64,000 nt of DNA from Gillisella vitis (GCF_014204625.1 NZ_JACHLU010000002.1:186001-250000), one strand, 5' to 3'. Shown: positions 16,200-25,937, counted from the stretch's first letter. Notes: generated by a model from the letters alone, not told the origin. Numbers and translations are program-made.

Positions 16200-16747
16200 A
16201 GGTAATAATTTGATAATAATTTGAGGGGGTTGGTGGCGTGTGCTGATGTCACGCGCAAACTGCTCATTCGTGAGAAAATGTGAAAAAACATAAGCTTGGC
16301 GAATATAGGTCCAGAGTTTTTCAATTCAAAATCCGAATTTTGCAAATATGTATTTATTTTTTCAAATTTGTTTTTGGTTTTTATATTTTTAATTGACTTT
16401 TATATTTGTATTTTAATTATTTTTGTTCTGTGTCGCTGGATATTTTTCTCTGGATGTCTTTGAATATTTGGGTTTTGTGATTTTATGACGACTTACACCG
16501 TGGTTTCAGGCTCGGAAAATACGGCAGGTGCTGTTGATGTTGGTTTGCGGTGGCAAAAAATATGTATGGTTTTGAAACGTTTTTCACAGGAAGGCGGAAA
16601 AAAATGACATTTTATCCGCAGGAGCTGTGCCCTGACAAACACGAGAGGGCGTGTTCCACGGTATTGGAAGCGCATTTTGTTTTGCAATTTGCGCTTCTTT
16701 TTTGTTTTCCTTTTGAGAAAAACGGGTTCCAGTGTTCCTCACATAGT
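16200..16747. other. AT-rich gene-poor stretch
   Basis: Roughly 550 bp with long T- and A-rich runs, especially 16310-16440, very unlike the surrounding GC-rich DNA. The only suggestive open frame is a 40-codon one at 16485-16607 beginning MTTYTVVSGSENTAGAVDVG, which could be the start of a decayed secreted-protein gene, but nothing supports expression. An ACGGGTTCCA repeat fragment lies near 16720. I see no RNA gene. Confidence 0.5.
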
Positions 16748-17785
16748 CTATAGCAGGGAAACAGCGAGTTTTACGCCTGTTGTTGTCGCCCCAAGCGTGG
16801 CTGTTCCTGTGTGTAATACACTGAGTTCCGTGCCTTCTGTTATGTTGAGCAATGTTGTCTGGCTGGTCTGTATCACGCCTGAAACTGTGCCTATGCCAAT
16901 TTTCAGCATGTTTGTGGTGGTCTCATTCACAAGGGTGGCAACGTAGTCGGTTGTGGCCGAAGCCGAGAGAATGAGAGAGACGAGGTAGAGGCCTGAGATC
17001 GGAATCTTGAGGCTTTTGCCGAGATTGGTGCCGATTGCGGTGTTCAGCACCATGCCGCCCTGACTCATTGTGACGGCATCAAATCCAGTGACCTGACCAT
17101 TGCTGACGTTAAATGATGACGGTGCGAACCGTGCGGTTGCGGCTGGTTTGGCGGGTTGTTTGACATATCCCTTGCCGGTAATTGTCAATGCCGTTGTCCA
17201 GTTTCCGGCATCATCGCACACTTTGATGCTCAATTCGTCTGAGCCAGCAAGGCCGATTTCTGCTTTGCCCTGCCAGTTGGATTGGTAAAGCAGAGAGGCG
17301 GTGTTGCCGGTGGCGGCTTTATTCAGCTTCACCCGCTGGTCGCTGCCATTGTGATTGAACAGGATGGCATCAGAGGCAACAGCCAGTTTATTGGTGGTGT
17401 CGGGGCTGGAATTGATACCAAGCTGGTTGAACTGGGCGGTGGTTGGTAAAAGCAACTCTGTCCAGAGGCTGTCATGATAGCTGCGAAGCCTGCTGTCGGA
17501 GCGAAAAAATGCCAGCCATCCATTCTGCGGTGTCAGGAATACCCATGTGTCATCCTGCCAGGTGGCAATTGAGGCATCATGGCCAGACCATGCGCCGGTG
17601 GCACTGGTTAAAACCCAGTAGCAGGCACCGCTTGAGGGCGCATCAGGTGGCGTTGTGAGGCTGTCTTCGATGACCAGTTGGGTGACGGCATCCAGAATAG
17701 CCAGAGCCTCGTTATGGGTCACGTGCTTTTGGGCCTGCGATGGCAGAATATAGGGCAGGGTCAGTCTTGGCGTGGTGTCTGTCAT
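16748..17785 (-). CDS. DUF2793 protein with C1q-like C-terminal domain
   Basis: A protein of 345 residues. The N-terminus LTLPYILPSQAQKHVTHNEA is the DUF2793 signature, shared with proteins of phage tails and gene transfer agents. Residues about 25-100 hold the W-rich DUF2793 body (ACYWVLTSATGAWSGHD; FLTPQNGWLAFF). The last 130 residues resemble a C1q/TNF-type jelly roll (GLYLVSLILSASATTDY), a trimeric receptor-binding fold. It is therefore likely to be a tail-fibre-like or surface-exposed trimer. No other phage or GTA gene is nearby. The start at ATG 17785 is chosen because the family begins there; the frame is open to 17860. Confidence 0.75.
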   Translation of the reverse strand: MTDTTPRLTLPYILPSQAQKHVTHNEALAILDAVTQLVIEDSLTTPPDAPSSGACYWVLTSATGAWSGHDASIATWQDDTWVFLTPQNGWLAFFRSDSRLRSYHDSLWTELLLPTTAQFNQLGINSSPDTTNKLAVASDAILFNHNGSDQRVKLNKAATGNTASLLYQSNWQGKAEIGLAGSDELSIKVCDDAGNWTTALTITGKGYVKQPAKPAATARFAPSSFNVSNGQVTGFDAVTMSQGGMVLNTAIGTNLGKSLKIPISGLYLVSLILSASATTDYVATLVNETTTNMLKIGIGTVSGVIQTSQTTLLNITEGTELSVLHTGTATLGATTTGVKLAVSLL

Positions 17786-17923
17786 TGTTGTCTCCATTCG
17801 GGTCGCGCACGCCATTATCGGCGACCCGGGGAGGGAGTGGAAAAAACAGACACCGCCCATTGATTTCTTTGGGAAATCCGCGATATTTTTTCACGGGCGG
17901 GCGTAGGTGGGGCGAAATTCGGC

Positions 17924-18706
17924 TCAGATCTGCCGGGCACCCCAGGCGATAAAGGATGGATTGGCAAAATCACTGTCATGGGCCTGATTGATTTTACCAT
18001 AGGGCAAAGGCTGGCCATCAAGCCCCACTGTCATCCCACCGGCTGCTCTCAGCACAGCATCGCCTGCGGCCGTATCCCACTCCATCGTCCGTCCGAAACG
18101 AGGATAGACATCAGCCTCTCCTTCGGCGAGGAGGCAGAATTTCAAGGATGAGCCGACAGATTTTATGTCGGTTATGCCCGCTTCCTGCAAAAACGCCTCG
18201 GTCTCGGGGCTGTTGTGAGAGCGGCTGGCCAAGGCAACGCGATCGGCATTGGCAGTGCGCACCTGAATGGCATGGCGCGACGTGGGCTGAAATGTCGAAT
18301 CCACGTTGATTTTCGCAGCTCCCCGCTGGTCCCCCACATAGGCCACCCCTCTTGCGGGCGCGTAGACAATGCCGATGACCGGAACGCCAGCTTCGATCAG
18401 GGCAATGTTGACGGTGAAATCGGTGCTCTTGCGGATAAATTCCTTGGTGCCATCCAGCGGATCAACCAGAATGAAGGATTTGTTTGTCGTGTCGGGAATA
18501 TTGCCAGCGGCAACAGCCTCTTCGGCCACCACCGGAATACTTGGAAAAGCGGCGGCAAGGGCTGACAGAATCACCGCTTCTGCCCGCTCATCGGCTTCTG
18601 TCACGGGCGAGTTGTCGCTCTTTGTCTGCACCGTGGGGCCGTTGTGAAACACCTGCATGATTTCACGACCTGCCGCAAAGGCGGCTTGCTCGAATAGGTT
18701 CAGCAC
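17924..18706 (-). CDS. cysQ: 3'(2'),5'-bisphosphate nucleotidase CysQ
   Basis: Hydrolyses PAP (and PAPS) to AMP, recycling the by-product of sulfotransferases and PAPS reductase; Mg2+-dependent, membrane-associated or cytosolic. The product of 260 residues has the inositol-monophosphatase-family motifs VVAEE, LVDPLDGTKEFI and EWDTAAGDAVLRAAGG. GTG 18706 is taken as start because AAAAGGA lies 7 nt upstream; the longer frame to 18784 would overlap cysC. It directly follows cysC on the same strand, so synthesis and turnover of PAPS are co-expressed. Confidence 0.9.
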   Translation of the reverse strand: MLNLFEQAAFAAGREIMQVFHNGPTVQTKSDNSPVTEADERAEAVILSALAAAFPSIPVVAEEAVAAGNIPDTTNKSFILVDPLDGTKEFIRKSTDFTVNIALIEAGVPVIGIVYAPARGVAYVGDQRGAAKINVDSTFQPTSRHAIQVRTANADRVALASRSHNSPETEAFLQEAGITDIKSVGSSLKFCLLAEGEADVYPRFGRTMEWDTAAGDAVLRAAGGMTVGLDGQPLPYGKINQAHDSDFANPSFIAWGARQI

Positions 18707-18780
18707 AGGAAAGTCCTTTTGGCTTGAAATAGATGTGCGACAGTTTTCATTGCGACACAACAATGGTGTCGCAGCGCCTG

Positions 18781-19407
18781 TCAAGCAGGCGTGGTTGCAT
18801 GGAGATAGCGGAGAACCCCTGCGGCAAGGTCCGAAGGCCCGGCTTCCACTGTTTTCAGATGAAGTTCGGGATTGATCGGTGGCTCATAGACTGAGCTTAT
18901 GCCGGTGAACTGTTTGATGTCACCCATCAGGGCCTTGCGATACAACCCCTTGGGGTCGCGCCGCATACATTCCTGCAAGGGCGTATCGATAAAGACCTCA
19001 ATGAACTCATCTTTTGCCATCAGGTTTCGCGCCAGATCACGATCAGCCCGAAAGGGTGAGATAAAGGATACAATCACAATCAGGCCAGCATCGGCCATTA
19101 ATTTGGCCACTTCGGCAACACGGCGAATGTTTTCCACCCGGTCCTCATTGGAAAAGCCGAGGTCTCGGTTCAGGCCATGCCGGACATTGTCCCCGTCCAG
19201 AATGTAGGTGTGATGGCCCGTTGCGTGCAACTGCGCTTCGATGGCATTGGCAATGGTCGATTTTCCGGCCCCCGACAGGCCCGTGAGCCAGATCACCCGT
19301 GGCTGCTGTTTTTTCAAAACCGCCCGCGCTTCGCGTGTGATGTTCAGCTTTTGTAAAACAATATCTTGCTGTGCCGGTTCGATGATTGGTTTCCCATGAT
19401 GGATCAA
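18781..19407 (-). CDS. cysC: Adenylylsulfate (APS) kinase
   Basis: Phosphorylates APS to PAPS. It has 208 residues: P-loop [34 protein letters not shown] (the APS-binding DNVRxGL motif), [13 protein letters not shown], and [10 protein letters not shown]. It is a stand-alone kinase rather than a NodQ/CysN fusion. No sulfate adenylyltransferase genes are beside it. Alphaproteobacteria of this group usually reduce APS directly, so PAPS here may serve sulfotransfer to lipopolysaccharide or other surface glycans; that is inference. Confidence 0.92.
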   Translation of the reverse strand: MIHHGKPIIEPAQQDIVLQKLNITREARAVLKKQQPRVIWLTGLSGAGKSTIANAIEAQLHATGHHTYILDGDNVRHGLNRDLGFSNEDRVENIRRVAEVAKLMADAGLIVIVSFISPFRADRDLARNLMAKDEFIEVFIDTPLQECMRRDPKGLYRKALMGDIKQFTGISSVYEPPINPELHLKTVEAGPSDLAAGVLRYLHATTPA

Positions 19408-19611
19408 CTGACACCCCCTTTGTGCCGCATTCGGGATGCTTGATGCTGCTCCGCTTTTGTTGGCAACACATATAGCTGACAGAACCTATACGTTCAATTT
19501 TTAATTTTAAAGAAAAACAATATTGTTCTTACGGAAATTATCGCTTTGCCACCGGCTTGGTGATTTTTCGGTCTTGTGCCAATGTGCATTCGTCATTTCA
19601 CAGGACACCTT

Positions 19612-20868
19612 ATGCGCTATTCTGCCTTTACTCTGATCAAACAGGCTCTCTCAGGCAATCGCCATTGGGCCCCCATGTGGCGGGAGCCAGAGCCGAAATC
19701 CCATTATGATGTGATCATCGTCGGTGGTGGTGGCCATGGTCTGGCCACGGCCTATTATCTGGCGAAAGAACACGGCATGACCAATGTTGCCGTTTTGGAA
19801 AAATCTTATTTGGGCTCTGGCAATGTTGGGCGCAACACCACCATCATCCGCTCCAATTACCTGCTCGAGGGCAATCTGCCGTTCTACGAGTTCTCGTTAA
19901 AGCTCTGGGAAGGGCTGGAGCAGGACTTTAATTATAATGCCATGGTGTCGCAGCGGGGTGTGATGGATCTGTTTCATTCCGATGGCCAGCGCGATGCCTA
20001 TGCCCGGCGCGGCAATGCGATGAAAATGCATGGGGTCGAGGCTGAGATGCTGGATCGGGAGGGGGTGCGCAAAATGATGCCCTATCTCAATTTTGACCAT
20101 GCCCGGTTTCCAATTCTGGGTGGCCTGCTGCAAAAGCGCGGCGGCACGGTGCGCCATGATGCGGTGGCCTGGGGCTTTGGCCGGGGGGCCGATAGCCGTG
20201 GGGTTGACCTTATACAGCAATGCGAAGTCACCGGCATTCGCCGCGACGAGGCGGGCCGTGTGGTCGGCGTTGATACCAGCAAGGGCTTTATTGGCTGCAA
20301 CAGGCTGGCGCTGACCACGGCGGGCCACACTTCTACGCTTGGCCGGATGGCGGGTCTGGACCTGCCAATTGAAAGCCATGTGTTGCAGGCCTTTGTCTCT
20401 GAGGGCATCAAGCCGGTGATTGATAATGTCATTACCTATGGCGCGTCCGGGCATTTTTACATTTCGCAATCGGATAAGGGCGGGCTGGTGTTTGGCTCTG
20501 ACATTGATGGCTATTCGTCTTATGCCCAGCGCGGCAATCTGGCGATGGCTGAACATGCGATGGAAGAGGGCGTCTCGCTCATTCCCGGCCTGTCACGCCT
20601 GCGGGTGCTGCGCTCCTGGGGCGGGGTGATGGATATGACCATGGATGGTTCGCCGATCATTGATCGCACCCCGATTGATAATCTCTACCTCAACGGTGGC
20701 TGGTGCTATGGCGGATTCAAGGCCACGCCAGCGTCGGGTTTTTGTTTCGCCCATCTGATTGCCAAAAACGAGCATCATCACGTGGCGCGCCTGTTGCGGC
20801 TCGATCGTTTTCGCCGTGGCTTTGCGGTTAATGAGAGCGGCAAAGGCCCACAACCCAATCTTCATTGA
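19612..20868 (+). CDS. soxB: Sarcosine oxidase beta subunit
   Basis: FAD/FMN-bearing catalytic subunit of heterotetrameric sarcosine oxidase, which oxidatively demethylates sarcosine to glycine, giving H2O2 and, with tetrahydrofolate, 5,10-methylene-THF. Of 418 residues. The dinucleotide-binding fold is YDVIIVGGGGHGLATAYYLA. KSYLGSGNVGRNTTIIRSNY contains the region of covalent flavin attachment in the family, and GGWCYGGFKATPASG lies near the C-terminus. Start ATG 19612 follows AGGACA. First gene of soxBDAG; an ACCGGGTTCCACTTTT repeat lies between it and soxD. Confidence 0.95.
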   Translation: MRYSAFTLIKQALSGNRHWAPMWREPEPKSHYDVIIVGGGGHGLATAYYLAKEHGMTNVAVLEKSYLGSGNVGRNTTIIRSNYLLEGNLPFYEFSLKLWEGLEQDFNYNAMVSQRGVMDLFHSDGQRDAYARRGNAMKMHGVEAEMLDREGVRKMMPYLNFDHARFPILGGLLQKRGGTVRHDAVAWGFGRGADSRGVDLIQQCEVTGIRRDEAGRVVGVDTSKGFIGCNRLALTTAGHTSTLGRMAGLDLPIESHVLQAFVSEGIKPVIDNVITYGASGHFYISQSDKGGLVFGSDIDGYSSYAQRGNLAMAEHAMEEGVSLIPGLSRLRVLRSWGGVMDMTMDGSPIIDRTPIDNLYLNGGWCYGGFKATPASGFCFAHLIAKNEHHHVARLLRLDRFRRGFAVNESGKGPQPNLH

Positions 20869-20882
20869 ATTCGAGAGTCTGA

Positions 20883-20926
20883 TCCGAAAAACCGGGTTCC
20901 ACTTTTTCCTGACAAACTCTATCGAG
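20883..20926. repeat. ACCGGGTTCCACTTTT-type repeat between soxB and soxD
   Basis: GAAAAACCGGGTTCCACTTT followed by TTCCTGACAAAC; same family as 13762-13809. It separates soxB from soxD within the operon and could form a hairpin in the message. Confidence 0.6.
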
Positions 20927-20933
20927 ACATCAT

Positions 20934-21215
20934 ATGGCAAGCCTGATCACCTGTCCCCATTGCGGGGTGCGCCCCAGAGAAGAATTCACCATTCGCGGTG
21001 ATGCATCGCCGGTGCGGCCCAAGGCCAGCGCTTCGGATGATGCATGGTATGCCTATGTCTACAGCCGCGAGAATATCAAAGGCCGCATTGTCGAGCACTG
21101 GCAGCACACGGCCGGTTGTCGCCGCTGGCTGGTGGTGGAGCGCGACAATGCCATGAGCCATGCGGTCTATTCGGTCAAGGATGTCGCAACTGTGACTGCG
21201 GAGGTGGAGCAATGA
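20934..21215 (+). CDS. soxD: Sarcosine oxidase delta subunit
   Basis: Small zinc-binding subunit of the heterotetramer, 93 residues. The N-terminal CPHCG and a later Cys (TAGCRRW) with a His (EHWQHTAG) form the zinc site known for the family. Its stop overlaps the soxA start by 4 bp (ATGA), so translation is coupled and stoichiometric. Confidence 0.95.
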   Translation: MASLITCPHCGVRPREEFTIRGDASPVRPKASASDDAWYAYVYSRENIKGRIVEHWQHTAGCRRWLVVERDNAMSHAVYSVKDVATVTAEVEQ

Positions 21216-24169
21216 CCGGCTACCGTCTGCCCAGAGGTGGCCTGATCCAGCGCGACCGAAGCCTGTCCTTCACCTTTGATGGTAAGGGAATGAGCGGTTT
21301 TGAGGGGGATACGCTGGCATCCGCCCTTCTGGCCAATGATCAGTTGCTGGTGGGGCGCAGTTTTAAATATCATCGGCCACGCGGCATTGTCACGGCAGGC
21401 TCTGCCGAGCCAAATGCGCTGGTCAGCATTGGCGATGGTGCCCGCAGTGAGCCCAACACCCGCGCCACCATGGCTGAGCTTTATGATGGTTTGCGTGCGC
21501 GCAGTCAAAACCGCTGGCCGTCGCTGCGCTATGATGTGGGTGCGCTCAATGCGCTGTTGTCTCCGGTTCTCGGGGCTGGCTTTTACTATAAAACCTTCAT
21601 GTGGCCGAAAAGCTTTTGGGAAAAACTCTATGAACCGCTGATCCGCAAGGCAGCCGGATTGGGCACGGCCACCATGCTGGCCGACCCTGACCGCTATGAG
21701 AAAATCTGGACTCATTGTGATCTGCTGGTGGTTGGGGCAGGTCCAGCCGGGTTGATGGCCGCGTTGACCGCGGCGCGGGCAGGTCTGCGCGTGGTGCTGG
21801 CCGATGAGAGCTTTGCGCTTGGTGGTTCGCTTTTGGCAGAAACCACCCCCGTCGATGGCGTGCCTGCGGCTGATTTTGTCGCAAAAACCGTTGAAGAACT
21901 GTCAGGCTTTGCCAATGTCACGCTTTTGCCGCGCACCACCGTGTTTGGCTGGTATGATGACAATGTGTTTGGTGCGGTCGAGCAGGTGCAAAAGCATATC
22001 GCCACGCCATCACCTGACCGCCCGGTGGAGCGGCTGTGGCGGATTATTGCCAAACGCGCCCTTGTTGCAACCGGGGCAGAGGAGCGACCTCTGGTATTTG
22101 GGAGCAATGACCGGCCGGGCGTGATGACTGCGGGGGCCGTGCGCAGTTATCTGAACCGCTATGGCGTGGCCGTTGGCCGCTCCATAGCGATTTTTGCCAA
22201 TGGCGGCGCAGGGTATCGCACAGCGGCCGATCTGGTGGCTGCGGGCGTTGAGGTGGCCGCGATTGTTGACCCGCGCGCGGATGCGGCGGACCCGGCACCC
22301 GATGGTGTACGGGTCATGCGCGGCGCGCAGGTGGTGGGAACGCAAGGGCGCTTGCGGATGTCCAGTGTGATTGTCGAGCGCATGGGTCACCGGCAGGAGA
22401 TAGCCTGTGATGCGCTGGCAATGTCTGGCGGCTTCAGCCCGATTGTTCATCTGGCCTGCCAGCGTGGCGCAAAGCCGGTCTGGTCAGACGTGGCGCAGGC
22501 CTTTCTGGCTCCCGATGTCGGGGAAGGCCTTGTGGTTGCGGGGGCCGCCGCAGGGCTTGCCAGTCTGGCCGATTGTTTGCAAGATGGTGTCACCAAAGCC
22601 TCTGAAATCGCCCAAAGCCTCGGCTTCAAGGCAGAAAAAACCGTTTTGCCGCAGGTGGAAGGCGAGTATGATCCATCTTTTGCGCCGCTGTGGTATATCA
22701 CCGGCTCTGTTGGCAAGGCGTTTGTTGATTTTCAAAATGATGTGCATGTGGGCGATCTGAGCCTGGCCGAGCGCGAGGCCATGGGCTTTGTCGAGCATTC
22801 CAAGCGCTACACCACCGCTGGCATGGCCACCGATCAGGGCAAGCTTGGCTCGGTCAATACGGTGGGTATTCTGGCCGGTATGCGCGGCATATCGCCAGCC
22901 ACTGTCGGTACCACGACGTTTCGGCCTTTTTATACGCCGGTGTCGATGGGAGCGATGGCGGGCACTGCGCGCGCCGGACAATCAAGGCCGGTTCGCCTGT
23001 CGCCTTTGCATGGCTGGGCGAAGAAAAACGGGGCTGAGTTTGTCGAGGCCGGGCTTTGGTATCGCTCCGCATGGTTTGCGCGCCATGGTGAAACCGGCTG
23101 GCGCGAGAGCGTGGACCGGGAAGTGATGACCGTGCGCACCCATGCCGGATTGTGCGATGTATCGACGCTGGGCAAGATCGAACTGTTTGGCAAGGATGCG
23201 GCTGTCTTTCTCAATCGGATCTATTGCAATGGCGTGCTGAAACTGCCGATTGGCAAGGCCCGCTATGGCCTGATGCTGCGCGAAGACGGCATGGTGATGG
23301 ACGATGGTACCCTCAGCCGATTGGGGCCGCAGCATTATCTGATCTCCACCACCACGGCTTACGCCCATGAGGTGATGAGCCATCTGGAATTTGCCGCGCA
23401 AGTGCTGTGGCCGGAGTTGGATGTGCAGCTTGTGTCGGTCTCGGATCAATGGGCGCAAATGGCGCTGGCAGGGCCAAAAGCCCGGCTGATTCTGGAGCAA
23501 CTGGTGGCGGATGACGTCTCCAATGCGGCCTTTCCCCCTCTCTGCACCCGCGAGGTCGGGCTGAAGGGCGGCATCAGGGCACGGCTGTTTCGTCTCTCCT
23601 TTTCTGGCGAACTGGCCTATGAACTGGCCGTGCCCGCAGGCTATGGTGAGGCGGTGGCTGATGCCCTGATGGAGCTTGGCGCCCCCCATGGCCTTTGTGC
23701 CTATGGGGTGGAAGCCATGAATGTGTTGCGCATTGAAAAAGGCTTCATCACCCACAGCGAAATGGATGGCACCACCACACCCGATGATCTGGGATTGGGC
23801 CGGATGTTTGCCGATACCAAGGCCGATTTTATTGGCAAGCGCATGTCTGGCCGGTTTGGTCTGACGGCTGCCGATCGGTATCAACTGGTCGGGCTGGTGC
23901 CGGTAGATGCCGATGACAGTTTCAAGGTCGGGGCGCATCTGCTGAAAGAGGGCGCGCGTCCATCCCTGCTGAATGATCAGGGCCATGTTACCTCGGTGTG
24001 CCATTCACCAATGCTTGATTGCTGCATTGGTCTGGCGTTGTTGAAATCCGGCCGCGAGCGGATTGGCGAAAACATCACTGTCTGGGATGGCCTGCATGGT
24101 CATGAGGTTCTGGCCACGGTCTCCCATCCGGTGTTTGTGGATCCGGCTGGCCAGAAAATGTCTGCATAA
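21212..24169 (+). CDS. soxA: Sarcosine oxidase alpha subunit
   Basis: The largest subunit, 985 residues, carrying NAD+ and the folate site. The N-terminus has a ferredoxin-like segment (TFDGKGMSGFEGDTLASALL). A dinucleotide-binding domain (VVGAGPAGLMAALTAARAGL) lies near residue 175. The C-terminal 370 residues resemble the glycine-cleavage T-protein (aminomethyltransferase), which binds tetrahydrofolate and receives the methyl carbon (RFGLTAADRYQLVGL; SPMLDCCIGLALLKSG). ATG 21212 is the start; the longer frame from 21044 overlaps soxD and is not real. Confidence 0.96.
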   Translation: MTGYRLPRGGLIQRDRSLSFTFDGKGMSGFEGDTLASALLANDQLLVGRSFKYHRPRGIVTAGSAEPNALVSIGDGARSEPNTRATMAELYDGLRARSQNRWPSLRYDVGALNALLSPVLGAGFYYKTFMWPKSFWEKLYEPLIRKAAGLGTATMLADPDRYEKIWTHCDLLVVGAGPAGLMAALTAARAGLRVVLADESFALGGSLLAETTPVDGVPAADFVAKTVEELSGFANVTLLPRTTVFGWYDDNVFGAVEQVQKHIATPSPDRPVERLWRIIAKRALVATGAEERPLVFGSNDRPGVMTAGAVRSYLNRYGVAVGRSIAIFANGGAGYRTAADLVAAGVEVAAIVDPRADAADPAPDGVRVMRGAQVVGTQGRLRMSSVIVERMGHRQEIACDALAMSGGFSPIVHLACQRGAKPVWSDVAQAFLAPDVGEGLVVAGAAAGLASLADCLQDGVTKASEIAQSLGFKAEKTVLPQVEGEYDPSFAPLWYITGSVGKAFVDFQNDVHVGDLSLAEREAMGFVEHSKRYTTAGMATDQGKLGSVNTVGILAGMRGISPATVGTTTFRPFYTPVSMGAMAGTARAGQSRPVRLSPLHGWAKKNGAEFVEAGLWYRSAWFARHGETGWRESVDREVMTVRTHAGLCDVSTLGKIELFGKDAAVFLNRIYCNGVLKLPIGKARYGLMLREDGMVMDDGTLSRLGPQHYLISTTTAYAHEVMSHLEFAAQVLWPELDVQLVSVSDQWAQMALAGPKARLILEQLVADDVSNAAFPPLCTREVGLKGGIRARLFRLSFSGELAYELAVPAGYGEAVADALMELGAPHGLCAYGVEAMNVLRIEKGFITHSEMDGTTTPDDLGLGRMFADTKADFIGKRMSGRFGLTAADRYQLVGLVPVDADDSFKVGAHLLKEGARPSLLNDQGHVTSVCHSPMLDCCIGLALLKSGRERIGENITVWDGLHGHEVLATVSHPVFVDPAGQKMSA

Positions 24170-24180
24170 GGAGGCTCTCG

Positions 24181-24738
24181 ATGTATTTCGTGCAACGACA
24201 TCCGCTTGAGGGTCTGCTGCCGGCCCACCCACCTGCGCCCAAGGCCGATCACCTGAGTATTTTGCCAGACCCGGTGCTGTTGTCGGTGCTGGTCAAACCC
24301 GGCGATGAGGCGGTGATTGCGGATATATCAACCGGCGTTTCCAGGCGGTTTTGCGGGCCATCCGAATGGCTTTTGCTGTGCGACGATGCCAGCCGGGAGC
24401 CATTGGCTGACCGCTTGAGTGCGGCAGGCGTGCGGTGGCTTGATCAAACCCATGGTTATGTGGTGGTGCAGCTTTGCGGCCCCCATGCGCGGGCCATTCT
24501 GGCCAAGGGCCTGGCCGTGGATCTGCATCCGGCATCCTTCCCCGTGGGCCAGTCTGCCAATGCGCTCTGTGGTCAGGTGCAGGTCAATATTGCCCGCGTC
24601 AGCGATGATGGCTTTGAGCTGGTGGTGCGACGTTCCTACGCCAGTTTCTTCTTTCAGGACATCATGCAGGCCGGACGGGAGTTTTCGTTGACGGCGGGCT
24701 TTGCTGCGGCCGCTCCGTTGACTGGTGCGGCAATTTAA
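24181..24738 (+). CDS. soxG: Sarcosine oxidase gamma subunit
   Basis: Fourth subunit, 185 residues, related to the GcvT-like fold and contacting alpha in the complex. It has the family pattern SEWLLLCDD, then DQTHGYVVVQLCGPHARAIL and the C-terminal RRSYASFFFQDIMQAGREF. It starts 11 bp after soxA behind AAGGAGG and is followed by a terminator, so soxBDAG ends here. No folate genes (purU, folD, glyA) accompany the operon in this window. Confidence 0.93.
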   Translation: MYFVQRHPLEGLLPAHPPAPKADHLSILPDPVLLSVLVKPGDEAVIADISTGVSRRFCGPSEWLLLCDDASREPLADRLSAAGVRWLDQTHGYVVVQLCGPHARAILAKGLAVDLHPASFPVGQSANALCGQVQVNIARVSDDGFELVVRRSYASFFFQDIMQAGREFSLTAGFAAAAPLTGAAI

Positions 24739-24750
24739 AATTGCAAATCC

Positions 24751-24789
24751 ATGAAAAAAACCATGGTGCGAAACGCCATGGTTTTTCAT
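24751..24789 (+). terminator. Terminator of the sox operon
   Basis: ATGAAAAA and AACCATGG pair with CCATGGTT and TTTTCAT across a short loop: a long hairpin with A-rich left and T-rich right arm, able to stop transcription in either direction. It lies 13 bp after soxG. Confidence 0.8.
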
Positions 24790-25031
24790 TGTTCGGACTT
24801 GTGCGCCATATCCTCTGCAACGAATGCGCGTTTTTTAAGCGAAAAACAGATTTTTTTGCCGAAATTCATCAAAAATTGCTAATGAAACGGGCAATTGACA
24901 GAAAAATACGCTCTGCAATTCATTTGGGCTTCACATTTGCTGCGAAACCGATAACAAATTGCACCAACACGAAGAACCCGAACGGGACAAACAAGGAATG
25001 CCGCCATCTGCGGACATTCAGGGGATATTGT

Positions 25032-25934
25032 ATGGATTACTTCATCCAGCAGCTCATCAATGGGCTTACGCTTGGGTCTATCTATGGCCTTGTGGCGATT
25101 GGCTATACCATGGTGTATGGCATTATCGGCATGATCAACTTCGCCCATGGCGATATTTTCATGCTGGGTGGCTTTGCTGCCTTGATCGTTTTTCTGGTTT
25201 TGACAACGTTTTTTGCGGGCATTCCGGTGGCGCTGGCCCTGTTGCTCATGCTGGTCGTCTCCATGCTGATGACCGGCTTGTGGAACTGGACAATCGAGCG
25301 CGTGGCCTATCGCCCCTTGCGCGGCTCGTTTCGACTGGCCCCGCTGATTACGGCGATTGGCATGTCGATTGCGCTGTCCAACTTCATTCAGGTGGCGCAA
25401 GGCCCGCGCAACAAGCCCATTCCGGCGCTGGTCAATGATGTCTATCATTTTGGCGGCATCACCATTGCCCTCAAGCAATTGATTATCGTGGCGGTGACGG
25501 CAGTTTTGCTGGCCGCTTTCTGGTATATCGTCAACAAGACGCCGCTTGGCCGCGCCCAGCGCGCCACCGAGCAGGACCGCAAGATGGCGGCTTTGCTGGG
25601 GGTGGATGTTGACCGCACCATTTCCGTGACCTTCGTGATGGGGGCGGCGCTGGCGGCAGTGGCGGGCACCATGTACCTGATGTATTATGGTGTTGCCTCG
25701 TTTACCGATGGCTTCATTCCTGGCGTCAAGGCGTTTACGGCGGCGGTTCTGGGCGGCATCGGCTCTCTGCCAGGTGCGGTTCTGGGTGGGCTGTTGATTG
25801 GCCTGATTGAATCGCTGTGGTCTGCCTATTTCACCATTGCCTACAAGGATGTGGCGACATTTGGCATTCTGGCTTTCGTGTTGATTTTCAAACCAACCGG
25901 CATCCTGGGCCGTCCCGAAGTGGAGAAGGTCTGA
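25032..25934 (+). CDS. livH: Branched-chain amino acid ABC transporter permease LivH
   Basis: Inner-membrane permease of the HAAT (LIV) family, 300 residues, about eight membrane segments. NGLTLGSIYGLVAIGYTMVY and GMINFAHGDIFMLGGF are the classical LivH N-terminus, and KAFTAAVLGGIGSLPGAVLG is the C-terminal transport motif. ATG 25032 is the start; the frame is open upstream to 24741 through an AT-rich leader (about 24790-25031) that probably holds the promoter. First gene of livHMGF. Confidence 0.95.
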   Translation: MDYFIQQLINGLTLGSIYGLVAIGYTMVYGIIGMINFAHGDIFMLGGFAALIVFLVLTTFFAGIPVALALLLMLVVSMLMTGLWNWTIERVAYRPLRGSFRLAPLITAIGMSIALSNFIQVAQGPRNKPIPALVNDVYHFGGITIALKQLIIVAVTAVLLAAFWYIVNKTPLGRAQRATEQDRKMAALLGVDVDRTISVTFVMGAALAAVAGTMYLMYYGVASFTDGFIPGVKAFTAAVLGGIGSLPGAVLGGLLIGLIESLWSAYFTIAYKDVATFGILAFVLIFKPTGILGRPEVEKV

Positions 25935-25937
25935 TCC

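Noticed and set aside
16485..16607. Forty-codon frame starting MTTYTVVSGSENTAG
   Set aside because: Resembles the start of repeat-rich secreted proteins, but is short, without a ribosome-binding site and in AT-rich DNA; mentioned only as a possible relict.
22982..24004. Leftward open frame of 340 codons inside soxA
   Set aside because: Antisense shadow of the GcvT-like half of soxA; no family motif and no ribosome-binding site.
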